A stretch of DNA of 64,000 nucleotides from an uncultured Duncaniella sp. (lineage in GTDB: Bacteria > Bacteroidota > Bacteroidia > Bacteroidales > Muribaculaceae), in NCBI RefSeq assembly GCF_910577345.1, contig NZ_CAJTMT010000011.1, positions 1-64,000 of the forward strand, given 5' to 3'. This document shows positions 33,401 to 41,320 of the stretch, in pieces. The stretch's first letter is position 1; the number at the start of each line of letters is the position of its first letter. Made by a program: the position numbers and the translations under genes. The notes under the pieces were generated by a model. The model had not been told where the DNA came from, searched no databases, and was given only the letters and a program-made list of their open reading frames with translations.

Positions 33401-33749
33401 CATCGTCGATCGCTGGACCGAGGACAACACCGACACCAACATTCCCGTCATGGGCATCCACGGCGACAGCGGTGAGCGCAACGAACACTGGCGCTACGCC
33501 GATGTCAACACCGCAAGCGCATCGTTCATCAAACTTCGCAACATCGGTGTCGCCTACACCTTCCCGACGCGCTTGCTCAAAAAGACCCACGCATTCAAGG
33601 GTGCGCAGGTGCGTTTCCAAATCGACAATCTCTGCCACTGGGCTTCCAACAAACACGACATCGACCCGGAAGCATTCAATGCCAACACAGGCTACAGAAC
33701 CGATCAGCAACGCCCGACATATATCTTCGGTCTTAACTTCAATTTCTAA
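30480..33749 (+). CDS. SusC/RagA-family TonB-linked outer-membrane transporter
   Basis: 1089 residues. The order is signal sequence, carboxypeptidase-regulatory-like domain (KIKGTVVDELNEPLPGATV, about residues 42-115), TonB plug (LDEVIVSGFQTISRERNTG, then SIRGNSSF-like MSIRGNSSFS) with the SusC signature LYGVYASNGVIVVTTKRG, and a long beta-barrel ending in Phe (IFGLNFNF). It moves a bulky ligand through the outer membrane with TonB energy, with the SusD lipoprotein as lid. In this operon the ligand is more likely peptides (as for RagAB) than glycans, because the linked secreted enzyme is a protease and no glycoside hydrolase is present. Confidence 0.95.
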   Translation: MHKNTNIICKSLVIATFGLFLTPAMPSRAEAAASTLAVPPAQTYKIKGTVVDELNEPLPGATVFVKGTKNGTGTDIDGNFELKVPKQGKVTLLVTYVGMKNKEVQTTTGSNIEIVMETNADMLDEVIVSGFQTISRERNTGSAVVVGAEKLGKIQAPDLSSKLEGITPGLTIYNNQMSIRGNSSFSIASTPLLVVDGQPATGMSLDDINPNTIESVTVLKDAAATSLYGVYASNGVIVVTTKRGADRKLEAHFSLGLYYNPLPSLDYQHYASTSDIIDLERQMLLSDPDYIKSPSGYFATKTSKTNAAYMSQVDMLYYRLSRNELSESEVNASLDLLRRNDYREEYRKHLLQNSLRQDYNVTLNAGSDKYSFYAAFRYEKAGLHTKYDNDDRFSFYTRNDLKVAPWMKLTLGANVWLKKSSYTQASGLGATAAMPYDTLYDNDGNLSYRYLYNQVLAEEVNATEGLNFMGYNAIEESGYNKYRSDDLYTKYFLQANFDLLPGLDLELKAQYEKRKVNATEYDEADSYMMRSMINEFASANSRGGFTYNIPQGGRMYYRDTNYDNYNVRAQFNYRNTFGEKHDVTALLGAEAREDKTTQHIGERYGFDAQRLTYGQVDWKTLSQTGVVGSLYAASRTKAENLYVADVKHRYVSAYFNAGYVYDSRYSLNASVRVEQADLFGSDPKYRYRPLWSVGGSWNVDKEQFMRDLTWINMLKVRATYGITGMVDQSSSPYLLASFATSPYSNGPVTIILTPPNSSLRWEKTSTVNAGIDFMLINRLSGSFDFYRKYSSDLLVNKSIDPSLGFDGMARANNGAMKNVGVELNLSYDWVKNRDFTFTTTFSAAYNKNTIEKVDYKPTDALDMMRYPTSNYLQGDTYNSLYAYKYAGLTENGNPSVYDQNGDVVSINPVRNIGAVVCVGQLAPKWNGALNLDFRWRDISVFAKMVYYAGHSLRLDVPTLYDSTHKLLDGAVSEDIVDRWTEDNTDTNIPVMGIHGDSGERNEHWRYADVNTASASFIKLRNIGVAYTFPTRLLKKTHAFKGAQVRFQIDNLCHWASNKHDIDPEAFNANTGYRTDQQRPTYIFGLNFNF

Positions 33750-33767
33750 TCCAACCTGAAAACATTC

Positions 33768-35252
33768 ATGAATATCAGAACCAACATATCAGCCATACTT
33801 GCAGGTTCACTCATGCTGCTTTCGTCATGCGACAGCTATCTCGATGTTGAACCGAAAGGCAAAACCCTCCTTGAAACCACCGACGACTATCTCGGACTGC
33901 TCGAAGAGATTTCGCCGACCTACGACCACGCCAACAGCCTCAACATCTGCAACGAAGCCTCATGGTATAAGGTCGAGGAACTCAAAAACTACACCTCCCC
34001 ACTTCGCTCTGCCGGCTTCCTTTGGGACGACAGCTATGACCGTGCGTCGGTAACCATCAATGACTATCTCTACAACAATTGCTACAACCGCATCACAAAC
34101 TATAACGTGATTGTCAGCAAAGTCCACACGGCCAAAGGCCCTGAGGAGGACAAGACCCTCGCGCTTGCCCAGGCAAAAATCATGAGAGCCTACAACTACT
34201 TCTTCCTCGTCAACACCTACGCCAAGCCCTACGACCCGGCTACTGCTGACGCGACAAACGGCATCATCGTGAGGGAGAAAATGTTTGAGAGCATCGAGGA
34301 GAAGGGGATTCAGCAGAGCGTAGGCTATGTCTACCGTTTCATCCAGCAGGACATCGACGAGGCTGTCAACGACCTCCCGCATGTAGCGCTCAACGCCTTC
34401 CGTCCCGACAAGACTTTCGGCTATGCTTTCAAAGCAAAGGTCCATCTTTTCAAACGCGAAATCGACGAATGTATCGCTGCCTGTCTCGCCGCACTGGAGG
34501 AAGCTCCGGCCGGGCATCACGAACTGTGGAACATGAACGACGAGTATAACCGCTACGCTCCGCAGTTGCTCATGGCCTACGGAACTGACCGCGCCATTGA
34601 CCGTCCGGAATACATGGGCCTCAACGACGCTATCGAAAGCATCTGGAAAAACGGTGTGCAGAAAGGATATGATGCCTCTGAAAACCTCCTCTATCAGTTC
34701 GGCACCACCTACAATGACCCCTTCCCGATGTATCTCAGCTCCGATGTCATCAACCTCTTCGAGCCCAACGCCGACCTCCGCGAACTCTACTGCATCCGTT
34801 ATCGCCGTACCCATGAAACAGCTCCCGAAGGTCACCGCGAGTTCGCCTCGATGGGCATACGCTGGAATCCCTCGGGTATGCGCTTCTCGGAAGTCTATCT
34901 GATGCTTGCCGAATGTTATGCACGCAAAGGTTCTCCGGAGGACATCGCAAAATCAATGGCCTATCTCGACATGCTGCGTTCACACCGCAACATCACCGCG
35001 CGCTACACCCGACTCAACACCACCGATGCAACCGAAGCCTTGAAATTTGTCCGCGAGGAGCGCAAACGTGAACTCTTCTTCACCTACAACGGCTTCTTCG
35101 ACCTCCGCCGCTTTGCAACAGAGTTCAACGAAACGCAGACCAAGGTGTTTGAAGGCGAAACCTACACCCTCTCACCGACCTCAACGCTTCTCACCTTCCC
35201 CTTCCCGCTCAAAGCAATGCAGACAAGCGACTTAAAACAGAATAGCAAATGA
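33768..35252 (+). CDS. SusD/RagB-family outer-membrane lipoprotein
   Basis: 494 residues. The lipobox ends LLSSC with Cys21 as the lipidated residue, followed by DSYLDVEPKG, a usual SusD N-terminus. The helical TPR-like core includes KIMRAYNYFFLVNTYAKPY, and the C-terminal part VREERKRELFFTYNGFFDLRRF is the conserved SusD end. It forms the surface lid of the SusC transporter and binds the ligand. It starts 18 bp after SusC and overlaps the next gene by 4 bp. Confidence 0.95.
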   Translation: MNIRTNISAILAGSLMLLSSCDSYLDVEPKGKTLLETTDDYLGLLEEISPTYDHANSLNICNEASWYKVEELKNYTSPLRSAGFLWDDSYDRASVTINDYLYNNCYNRITNYNVIVSKVHTAKGPEEDKTLALAQAKIMRAYNYFFLVNTYAKPYDPATADATNGIIVREKMFESIEEKGIQQSVGYVYRFIQQDIDEAVNDLPHVALNAFRPDKTFGYAFKAKVHLFKREIDECIAACLAALEEAPAGHHELWNMNDEYNRYAPQLLMAYGTDRAIDRPEYMGLNDAIESIWKNGVQKGYDASENLLYQFGTTYNDPFPMYLSSDVINLFEPNADLRELYCIRYRRTHETAPEGHREFASMGIRWNPSGMRFSEVYLMLAECYARKGSPEDIAKSMAYLDMLRSHRNITARYTRLNTTDATEALKFVREERKRELFFTYNGFFDLRRFATEFNETQTKVFEGETYTLSPTSTLLTFPFPLKAMQTSDLKQNSK

Positions 35253-36619
35253 AAAGTCTGATTCTTTCACAATTAATCATATTGGGTGCCGGACTATGCC
35301 TCCATGCATCCGCTGCAACACCTGCAACTGTTAAAATCAGCAACCGCTCCGGCGAAAACATCTGTTTCCAACCGGAGACAGCGCTTGAATACAGCCGTGT
35401 GACCGCCCCCGACACGCTTATCACCATCAACGACTCCCCGGCCTACTATCGTCTCGTATCGGCCGACGGCACATTCTACCCTGTCTTCATCTCCCCCGGT
35501 TCGACAACCGACATCACTGTTGCCAACGACGGAGTGACCGTTGCGGGCAGCAATGAGAAAATCAACCGTTTCATCAAGGATAACGCCTACATCTGCCGTA
35601 CCCCCAAATCAATCAAGACATATTCACCGGAGTGGGTTGACTACAACGAGCGGGCCATTGCATCGCTCGACTCATTGATTGACGCATCAGGTTTCGACGG
35701 GGAATTTGCAGCGATGCACAAGCTCTATAACCGCTACACCTTCCTCAACCAACGTCTCGGAGGCTTGACACTGGCGAAAGCCTTCCGCCCCGGTGGTAAG
35801 AAAATCGAAATCGGCGAGGACTTCTACAATTTCCTCGACACTCTGAAATTCACGGACTCGCGCATACTCGCGATTCCGAAATGGTTCAACGTGGTGAACA
35901 GCGCACTTGAGACAAAAGAGAGCCGCGGGCTGCTTCCTGTCGACAATGACAACTACATGTCGATTTTCGCCAATGCCATCGAAAATGAAAAAGTGCGCTC
36001 CCACTATCTCACAGATCTCCTCGCGCTCACGCTGAAACGCAACTATCTGAACGATTTCAGCCGTCAGCTTCCGACGGTGAAAGCCCTCATTACCGATGCT
36101 GACGCCCGCTCAAGACTGTCGGCTCTCGAAAAAGAATATGCCGAAAAGGCTGCGGCTGAAGCCAATGTGTCGGCCGGCACACAAATGCCGGAATTTACAT
36201 TCAAGGATGTTGACGGTAAGGAATATGCTTTCTCAGATTTCAAGGGCGATTATGTGATTCTCGACTTCTGGTTCACAGGCTGTGCTCCCTGCCGTGCCGA
36301 GATGCCCTACTTCGACGAAGTGGCCAAGGCTTTCGACGGTCGCGGAGTGAAATTCATCTCGCTATCTGTCGACACCGGCGAGGAGCTTTATGCTGCATGG
36401 GAAAAGATCATCCGCGAAAAGCCCCACACTCCCGGAGTGTTGAGCGTGAACCTTCCCGACGGCTTCAACTCTCCCCTGCTCGGCAAACTGAACATCCACG
36501 GTGTGCCTCGCATCATGCTCATTGACCGTGATGGCAAGATAGTCGAGAGCTACGCCAAACGCCCCTCCGACCCCAAACTCCGCCAGCAACTCGAAAATCT
36601 CACGAAGGAAGGGAGATAG
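35249..36619 (+). CDS. TlpA-like thioredoxin-domain protein
   Basis: 456 residues with a signal peptide (MKSLILSQLIILGAGLCLHASA). An N-terminal ~310-residue region with beta and helical parts has no clear assignment. The C-terminal thioredoxin fold (about residues 312-450) begins GTQMPEFTFKDVDGKEYAFS and has the active site FTGCAPCRAEMP (CxxC, near residues 345-348) and cis-Pro in HGVPRIMLIDRDG. It likely acts in the periplasm as a thiol-disulfide reductase, perhaps on disulfides in imported peptides. It is coupled to SusD by an ATGA overlap. No hairpin with T-run follows, but a repeat-built inverted repeat does. Confidence 0.88.
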   Translation: MKSLILSQLIILGAGLCLHASAATPATVKISNRSGENICFQPETALEYSRVTAPDTLITINDSPAYYRLVSADGTFYPVFISPGSTTDITVANDGVTVAGSNEKINRFIKDNAYICRTPKSIKTYSPEWVDYNERAIASLDSLIDASGFDGEFAAMHKLYNRYTFLNQRLGGLTLAKAFRPGGKKIEIGEDFYNFLDTLKFTDSRILAIPKWFNVVNSALETKESRGLLPVDNDNYMSIFANAIENEKVRSHYLTDLLALTLKRNYLNDFSRQLPTVKALITDADARSRLSALEKEYAEKAAAEANVSAGTQMPEFTFKDVDGKEYAFSDFKGDYVILDFWFTGCAPCRAEMPYFDEVAKAFDGRGVKFISLSVDTGEELYAAWEKIIREKPHTPGVLSVNLPDGFNSPLLGKLNIHGVPRIMLIDRDGKIVESYAKRPSDPKLRQQLENLTKEGR

Positions 36620-36621
36620 AA

Positions 36622-36845
36622 TTTAATAAGGCTAATAAGCTTGATAGACCCAATAAGTCTAATAAGCCCAATAAGTCCAATAAGCCAAATAGGGCCAATA
36701 GGCAATCAGCGAAAACCTGATGCCTATTGGCCCTATTAAATCTATCCCTTATTAGGCCTATTGGGCTTATTAGACTTATTGGGCTTATAAAGCTATTAGG
36801 CCTATTAGGCTTATTTGACTTATTAGGCCTATTTGACTTATCAGC
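36622..36845. repeat. 9-bp word array in both orientations, forming an inverted repeat
   Basis: Left part: AATAAGGCT, AATAAGCCC, AATAAGTCC units. Right part: the same words reversed (GGGCTTATT, GGCCTATTA). The centre, 36688-36704 and 36721-36737, is a perfect 17-bp inverted repeat, and further outward blocks such as AATAAGTCTAATAAGCCC also match. It lies between two convergent genes, so it could stop both transcripts. The words match the one-directional array at 228-373. Confidence 0.85.
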
Positions 36846-36855
36846 CCTCTTATCC

Positions 36856-38157
36856 TCACTCCCCCTTATTTGCTTTCCCGCTATCCTGCTCCTTCATCGA
36901 GACTGCGATTTTGTCAATCCTTGCACGGTCCATATCGACCACCTCCATGCGGAAGCCGTTCCATTCAAGGACATCGCCGGCTGAAGGGACTCTTTTAAGG
37001 TTCTCAATAATCAATCCGCCCAGAGTAGTGTAGCTCGACGGATGATAGAGGTCCTCCCTATCAAAAAACGCAAGGAAATCATAGACCGGACATTGCCCGT
37101 CGACAAGCCACTCATCCATATCCGGACGTTTGACTATGACCGGCTCCTCCGCACCCTCACGCAACTCGCCGACAAGGCCGTCGAGAATATCACCGAGAGT
37201 GACAACACCCTGAAAACATCCATATTCGTCGTAGATGAGAGCCGTATGTTCGCGGGTTGACTTAAACGTATCGAGCGCATCGTAGACTGTCATACTTTCA
37301 GGAAGTGAAAGACCCTGTATGAGGTGCTGCTCAATCTTGAAATCCGGTTCATCGAGTGCAAAAATCAACTGTTTCAGTGAAATAACGCCGCATATCTCCT
37401 CCTTCTCGCGGTCAAACACCGGATAGGTCGAATGGAGCTCCTCAGCAAGCACTTTCCGGATGCTTCCGGCATCCATCCCGACAGTCAGACAGGCCACATC
37501 CTTACGGCTCGTCATGATGGCCTCGATACGGCAGTCGCCGAGAACAAGGGCACGCTCCATGATGTCCTGCTCAACTTCCTTCACTTCACCCGACTCAGTC
37601 CCCTCCTGAATCAGCGATTTAATCTCCTCCTCAGTCACCTTTGAGGTCTCCGAACCGAGGCGAAGGAGCTTGACGATACCGGCCGTAGAAACCGAAAGCA
37701 ACCACACGATAGGGAAAGTTATGATTGAAAGCAACTTCATAGGGCCTGCCACAATCTTGGCTATCGTGTCGGCCCGGCCAAGACCGATGCGCTTCGGCAC
37801 CAGCTCACCGACCACTATTGAAAGATAGGTCACGACAGACACTATCACAACCTTCGACAAATTCAAAGCTATCTTCGGGGCGACACCATGCTGTGCAAGC
37901 CAATTGCCAAGTTCGGTTGCAATCGTAGCACCCGAGAAAAGACCGGTCAGAATACCGATGAGTGTGATTCCGATCTGCACCGTTGAGAGAAAGCGGTCAG
38001 GTTCATTGGCAAGCTCAAGAGCGGTCGAGGCATTGCGGTTGCCATTTCTTGCATCAGAGGTGAGTTTTGATTTTCGCGCCGATATGAGCGCCACTTCCGA
38101 CATCGAGAATATGCCGTTCAAAAGAATAAGTCCGATAATAATAAATAGGTCATCCAT
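36856..38157 (-). CDS. CorC/HlyC-family (CNNM-type) membrane protein
   Basis: 433 residues. An N-terminal DUF21 domain with about four membrane segments (FIIIGLILLNGIFSMSEVAL; KIALNLSKVVIVSVVTYLSIV) is followed by two CBS domains (about residues 200-325, IMTSRKDVACLTVGM and LPESMTVYDALDTFKSTR) and a C-terminal CorC_HlyC domain (DEWLVDGQCPVYDFLAFF). Family members are linked to magnesium or cobalt efflux and called 'hemolysin' by old convention; no haemolytic role is implied. It is monocistronic. A 7-bp palindrome (ATTGTTA...TAACAAT, 38174-38193) lies in its leader. Confidence 0.9.
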   Translation of the reverse strand: MDDLFIIIGLILLNGIFSMSEVALISARKSKLTSDARNGNRNASTALELANEPDRFLSTVQIGITLIGILTGLFSGATIATELGNWLAQHGVAPKIALNLSKVVIVSVVTYLSIVVGELVPKRIGLGRADTIAKIVAGPMKLLSIITFPIVWLLSVSTAGIVKLLRLGSETSKVTEEEIKSLIQEGTESGEVKEVEQDIMERALVLGDCRIEAIMTSRKDVACLTVGMDAGSIRKVLAEELHSTYPVFDREKEEICGVISLKQLIFALDEPDFKIEQHLIQGLSLPESMTVYDALDTFKSTREHTALIYDEYGCFQGVVTLGDILDGLVGELREGAEEPVIVKRPDMDEWLVDGQCPVYDFLAFFDREDLYHPSSYTTLGGLIIENLKRVPSAGDVLEWNGFRMEVVDMDRARIDKIAVSMKEQDSGKANKGE

Positions 38158-38231
38158 TTAGAATAAAAATACATCAATTGTTAACTTGATAACAATTTTT
38201 ATACTTTATTGGTTTTGATTCAATGTCAAGA

Positions 38232-38279
38232 AACAGTCAAGCCCCCTCAGAACCGTGGTTCGGAAGGGGCTTGACTGTT
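38232..38279 (-). terminator. Terminator after the 38308 symporter gene
   Basis: AACAGTCAAGCCCC (38232-38245) pairs with GGGGCTTGACTGTT (38266-38279), with a smaller AACC/GGTT pairing in the loop. It lies 29 bp past the symporter stop. Confidence 0.75.
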
Positions 38280-38307
38280 ATGGAATATTCTGTTCAATCA
38301 ACGCTGA

Positions 38308-39795
38308 TTATTCAGCTTCCAGACAAGCTGCGTTCTTGTCCTCCTCCTTATTGATGAACTGCACGAGAAGGAAGCCGACAAAGAAGATAAGCAGGGTGCT
38401 GATGACGATGCTCAGATTGATGTGGACAAACTGAGGGATGCCCCACCAGTCAGTGAGCTTGGTCTGCAATGCTATCAATATGAGTGAGGCAACACCGATG
38501 ATGACACCGGGGACGACATGATGCTTCTTGGCCTTCGGACAAAGATATGCGAGAAGGAACATGCCGAGCACACCGCCCGAACATACACTGCTCAATGCCC
38601 ACCATGCGTCGAGCGCATTGTCGACAAGGAGGAAACAGAGAGCCACGCCTATACCGAGAATACCGACCGCCACACTTGCCAGACGCAACACAAGCACCTT
38701 GCGCTCATCGCTTGCATTGGGGAAGAAATGGGAATAGAAATCGGTCAGCACGATTGTACCTGACGAGGTGACACTCGTGGCAACCGTACTCATTCCGGCA
38801 CAGAAAATCGAAGCGATAAGCAGACCGATCAGACCGACGGGAAGTTCGTTGATGATAAAGTAGGGGAATACATAGTCGCTCTTAATGCCCTCGGGAAGCG
38901 AACCGGGATGCACCTGGTAGAAGGCAAACAGACATGAACCGATAAGGAAGAGAATGAGATTGACTGGAAGTGTCAGAAGCGAACCCCAGAAGGCGCTCTT
39001 TCTGGCCTCGCTGAGCGACGGAGCGGCGCAGTAGCGCTGCGTATAGCTCTGGTCAATGGCAAAGTTGTTGAGGTTGGTAAACATGCCGTAGATAAGACAT
39101 ACCCAGAAGGTACTTTCAATCAGGCTGTCGCCGAAACTGCCAAGCGAGAACTTATTGTTTTCCATACAGATTTTCAACGCCTGACCCGGACCCTCCGGCA
39201 TACCCTTCAGCAGCATTACCAGACATATCAATGCGCCGACAATGAGAATGGCTCCCTGCAATGCCTCGGTCCATATCACTGATTTAAGACCACCTTTCTG
39301 ACTGTAGAGTATGATACCTATGCCTGTGAAAGTCACGACAAGCGGTATGCTCCAACCCATCAGCACATTCATCGGGACGGCAAGGAGAAACAGGATGGCA
39401 CCCGAACGGCAAACCTGAGTGAAAAGATAGAAGACCGACGCATACAGACGCGCCCAGCGACCGAATCGTTTCTCAAAGAAACTGTAGGCACTGATGCTGC
39501 CGAGCGAACGGTAAAATGGGACAAAGTAACGCATTGCAAGCAATCCTGCGGGGAGGATTGACAGTGTGAACACAAAGGCATTCCAGTTTCCCATGAATGC
39601 AGAAGAGCAATATCCGAGAAATGAAATGGAGCTGCAGAACGATGCAAAAATAGAGAGGCCAACCACCCAGCCGGGCACTTTGCCTCCACCGCGCGTGAAC
39701 TCCTCGCTGCTCTGCTTTTTACGGCCGAAAAGGTAGCCGAACAAAATCGTGCCCACTGTAAAAACAAGAAACACGACGAGGTCGATTATATTCAT
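38308..39795 (-). CDS. Sodium:solute symporter (SSS family)
   Basis: 495 residues with about 13 hydrophobic segments. The SSS-type pattern includes FTRGGGKVPGWVVGLSIFAS, the central FYRSLGSISAYSFFEKRFG and LIASIFCAGMSTVATSVTSSG. It imports an unknown solute with sodium. It lies 106 bp after the DapA/NanA-family aldolase gene on the same strand, so the pair may import and cleave the same sugar acid (for example sialic acid or a 2-keto-3-deoxy acid); this is inference. Confidence 0.9.
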   Translation of the reverse strand: MNIIDLVVFLVFTVGTILFGYLFGRKKQSSEEFTRGGGKVPGWVVGLSIFASFCSSISFLGYCSSAFMGNWNAFVFTLSILPAGLLAMRYFVPFYRSLGSISAYSFFEKRFGRWARLYASVFYLFTQVCRSGAILFLLAVPMNVLMGWSIPLVVTFTGIGIILYSQKGGLKSVIWTEALQGAILIVGALICLVMLLKGMPEGPGQALKICMENNKFSLGSFGDSLIESTFWVCLIYGMFTNLNNFAIDQSYTQRYCAAPSLSEARKSAFWGSLLTLPVNLILFLIGSCLFAFYQVHPGSLPEGIKSDYVFPYFIINELPVGLIGLLIASIFCAGMSTVATSVTSSGTIVLTDFYSHFFPNASDERKVLVLRLASVAVGILGIGVALCFLLVDNALDAWWALSSVCSGGVLGMFLLAYLCPKAKKHHVVPGVIIGVASLILIALQTKLTDWWGIPQFVHINLSIVISTLLIFFVGFLLVQFINKEEDKNAACLEAE

Positions 39796-39901
39796 GGTAT
39801 AGGGAAAGGGAGTTGTTAATTTAGGGTAAGATTCAGAGGAAAGATGGAAATTAGAAAAGGAGAGTGGAGAATGAGTTAGTTATAGCTTAGCGCTGAGCAA
39901 A

Positions 39902-40840
39902 TCAGAAAATCAGCTTGCCATTCTCGATGGGGAGACGGTCAAGGGCTTCCTGAATCTTGCGGCGTTCGGGTTCGTTGAACTTATGGAAAGGTGCAGCAAC
40001 GAAGTCGTCTTTGATAACGCCGAGAAGCGAACATGCACATTTCAGACCCTTCAGGTAGCTTGAACCATGCTTGCCGACGCTGTAGATTGAAGTGCTTATC
40101 TGCATGATGAGCTGCTGCAGACGCCACACCTCAGCCACATTCTGTGCCTTGGCTGCATTATACATAGCTACATAGAGTTCCGGGAACATATTGGCACCGC
40201 CGTTGATACCGCCGTTGGCACCGAGAAGCACACATTCGCCTGTCACCTCTTCCGGACCCATAAGGAGCGAGAAGTCGGGACGGTCCTTCATCGTGTACAT
40301 CACCGACTGGAAATAAGGAATGTTGGCGGAGCTGTCCTTGAAACCTACCACCTTCTCGTTTTCAGCAATGCGGTGGATGGTCGCGGGTGAGAAATTGACC
40401 TTCACATGGCTCGGCATGTTGTAGAGGAAAAGCGGGAGGGGGAGCTGGGGAAGCATATCCTCATAGAATTCAGCAAGCTCGGGCTGGCCGGTAGCGAAAT
40501 AGTAGGGAGCGGCGCTGACAACTGCCGATGCTCCGCAGTCGGCTGCAACTTTCGCGAGATTGACACTCTCGACAATCGAAGTGTCGGTCACGCATACGAG
40601 CACAGGAAGACGGCCTGCGTTGATGCGGCAGGTTTCCTTGATCATTTCCTTGCGGAGACGATAGCTGAGGCTCTGCTCCTCACCGGTGGTGCCGAGGATG
40701 AAGAGACCGTGAACACCACCTGCAATCAGGTGTTCGATAAGATTTTCAAGGCTGGCAACGTCGAGGGTGTCATTACCGAGAAGTGGAGTGACGAGAGGAG
40801 GAATAATTCCGCTAAGTGGAGATTTAAAGGTAGTAGTCAT
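39902..40840 (-). CDS. DapA/NanA-family aldolase (dihydrodipicolinate synthase-like)
   Basis: 312 residues from the ATG at 40840. A TIM-barrel class I aldolase: the Schiff-base lysine is in VVGFKDSSANI (near residue 173), the catalytic tyrosine in LFLYNMPSH (near residue 145), and the carboxylate-binding motif is GTTGE (near residue 48). The family includes DapA, N-acetylneuraminate lyase and 2-keto-3-deoxy-sugar-acid aldolases. Pairing with a sodium symporter argues for a catabolic aldolase rather than DapA. A 2-keto-3-deoxyfuconate aldolase would also fit the oxidative fucose genes nearby. The in-frame start at 40909 is rejected because the promoter lies inside that extension. Confidence 0.9.
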   Translation of the reverse strand: MTTTFKSPLSGIIPPLVTPLLGNDTLDVASLENLIEHLIAGGVHGLFILGTTGEEQSLSYRLRKEMIKETCRINAGRLPVLVCVTDTSIVESVNLAKVAADCGASAVVSAAPYYFATGQPELAEFYEDMLPQLPLPLFLYNMPSHVKVNFSPATIHRIAENEKVVGFKDSSANIPYFQSVMYTMKDRPDFSLLMGPEEVTGECVLLGANGGINGGANMFPELYVAMYNAAKAQNVAEVWRLQQLIMQISTSIYSVGKHGSSYLKGLKCACSLLGVIKDDFVAAPFHKFNEPERRKIQEALDRLPIENGKLIF

Positions 40841-40883
40841 GATTATGAATGGTATTACCGAGAATAAATTACATATATGCTTG

Positions 40884-40914
40884 CAAAAGTAACAAATTCC
40901 CGCGGGCAATACAA
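40884..40914 (-). promoter_or_regulatory. Promoter of the aldolase-symporter pair
   Basis: On the minus strand TTG (40914-40912), 20 bp, TACTTTTG (40891-40884). Transcription would start near 40879, about 40 nt before the ATG. Confidence 0.72.
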
Positions 40915-41005
40915 GAAGTCCGCCGCAAATAATTCTAAAATCGAAGTATATTCACTGTCAGACAATTACCGCCACATACAATAAGTACGCTTCGTTCACC
41001 GGCAC

Positions 41006-41239
41006 TTATTGTGCATCTCGGACATCCGAACCGTCACGCCTACACCCGGTTACGGCATCATAGTTGTCCACTGCCCGGCTCACAAGATTGCCGAGCAGCG
41101 GAATCAGCGACTTCCCGAGTGCAGTCAATGCATATTCCACCCTCGGTGGCACCTCCGGATAGACCTTCCTGACGATAAGCCCGTCAGTTTCCAATCCCTT
41201 CAATGTCGACGACAGTACCTTCTCTAAAAAGTAGCTTGA
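41006..41239 (-). pseudogene. HxlR-family regulator, N-terminally truncated
   Basis: An open stretch of about 78 codons starts right after a stop at 41240-41242. It reads LEKVLSSTLKGLETDGLIVR then KVYPEVPPRVEYALTALGKS, the recognition helix-to-wing part of an HxlR winged-helix protein. The first ~40 residues of the family are missing and no ATG is available, so it is a remnant. A hairpin (ACAATAAGT...ACTTATTGT, 40978-41012) overlaps its stop codon. The region 40915-41005 holds nothing else. Confidence 0.75.
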
Positions 41240-41249
41240 CTACAAAACG

Positions 41250-41295
41250 AACGGAAGTCCGGGACAGCCATAAGCCCCGGACTTCCGTTTTTTTT
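41250..41295. terminator. Terminator after the 41321 symporter gene
   Basis: AACGGAAGTCCGGG (41250-41263) pairs with CCCGGACTTCCGTT (41276-41289). The strong T-run is on the plus strand; on the minus strand the hairpin is followed by CGTTTTG. It ends the minus-strand operon. Confidence 0.75.
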
Positions 41296-41320
41296 AGTAT
41301 CTTACGTCAGTCCTCCTGCA

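Noticed and set aside
33960..34835. 291-codon minus-strand frame opposite SusD
   Set aside because: Antisense shadow of a strongly supported SusD gene.
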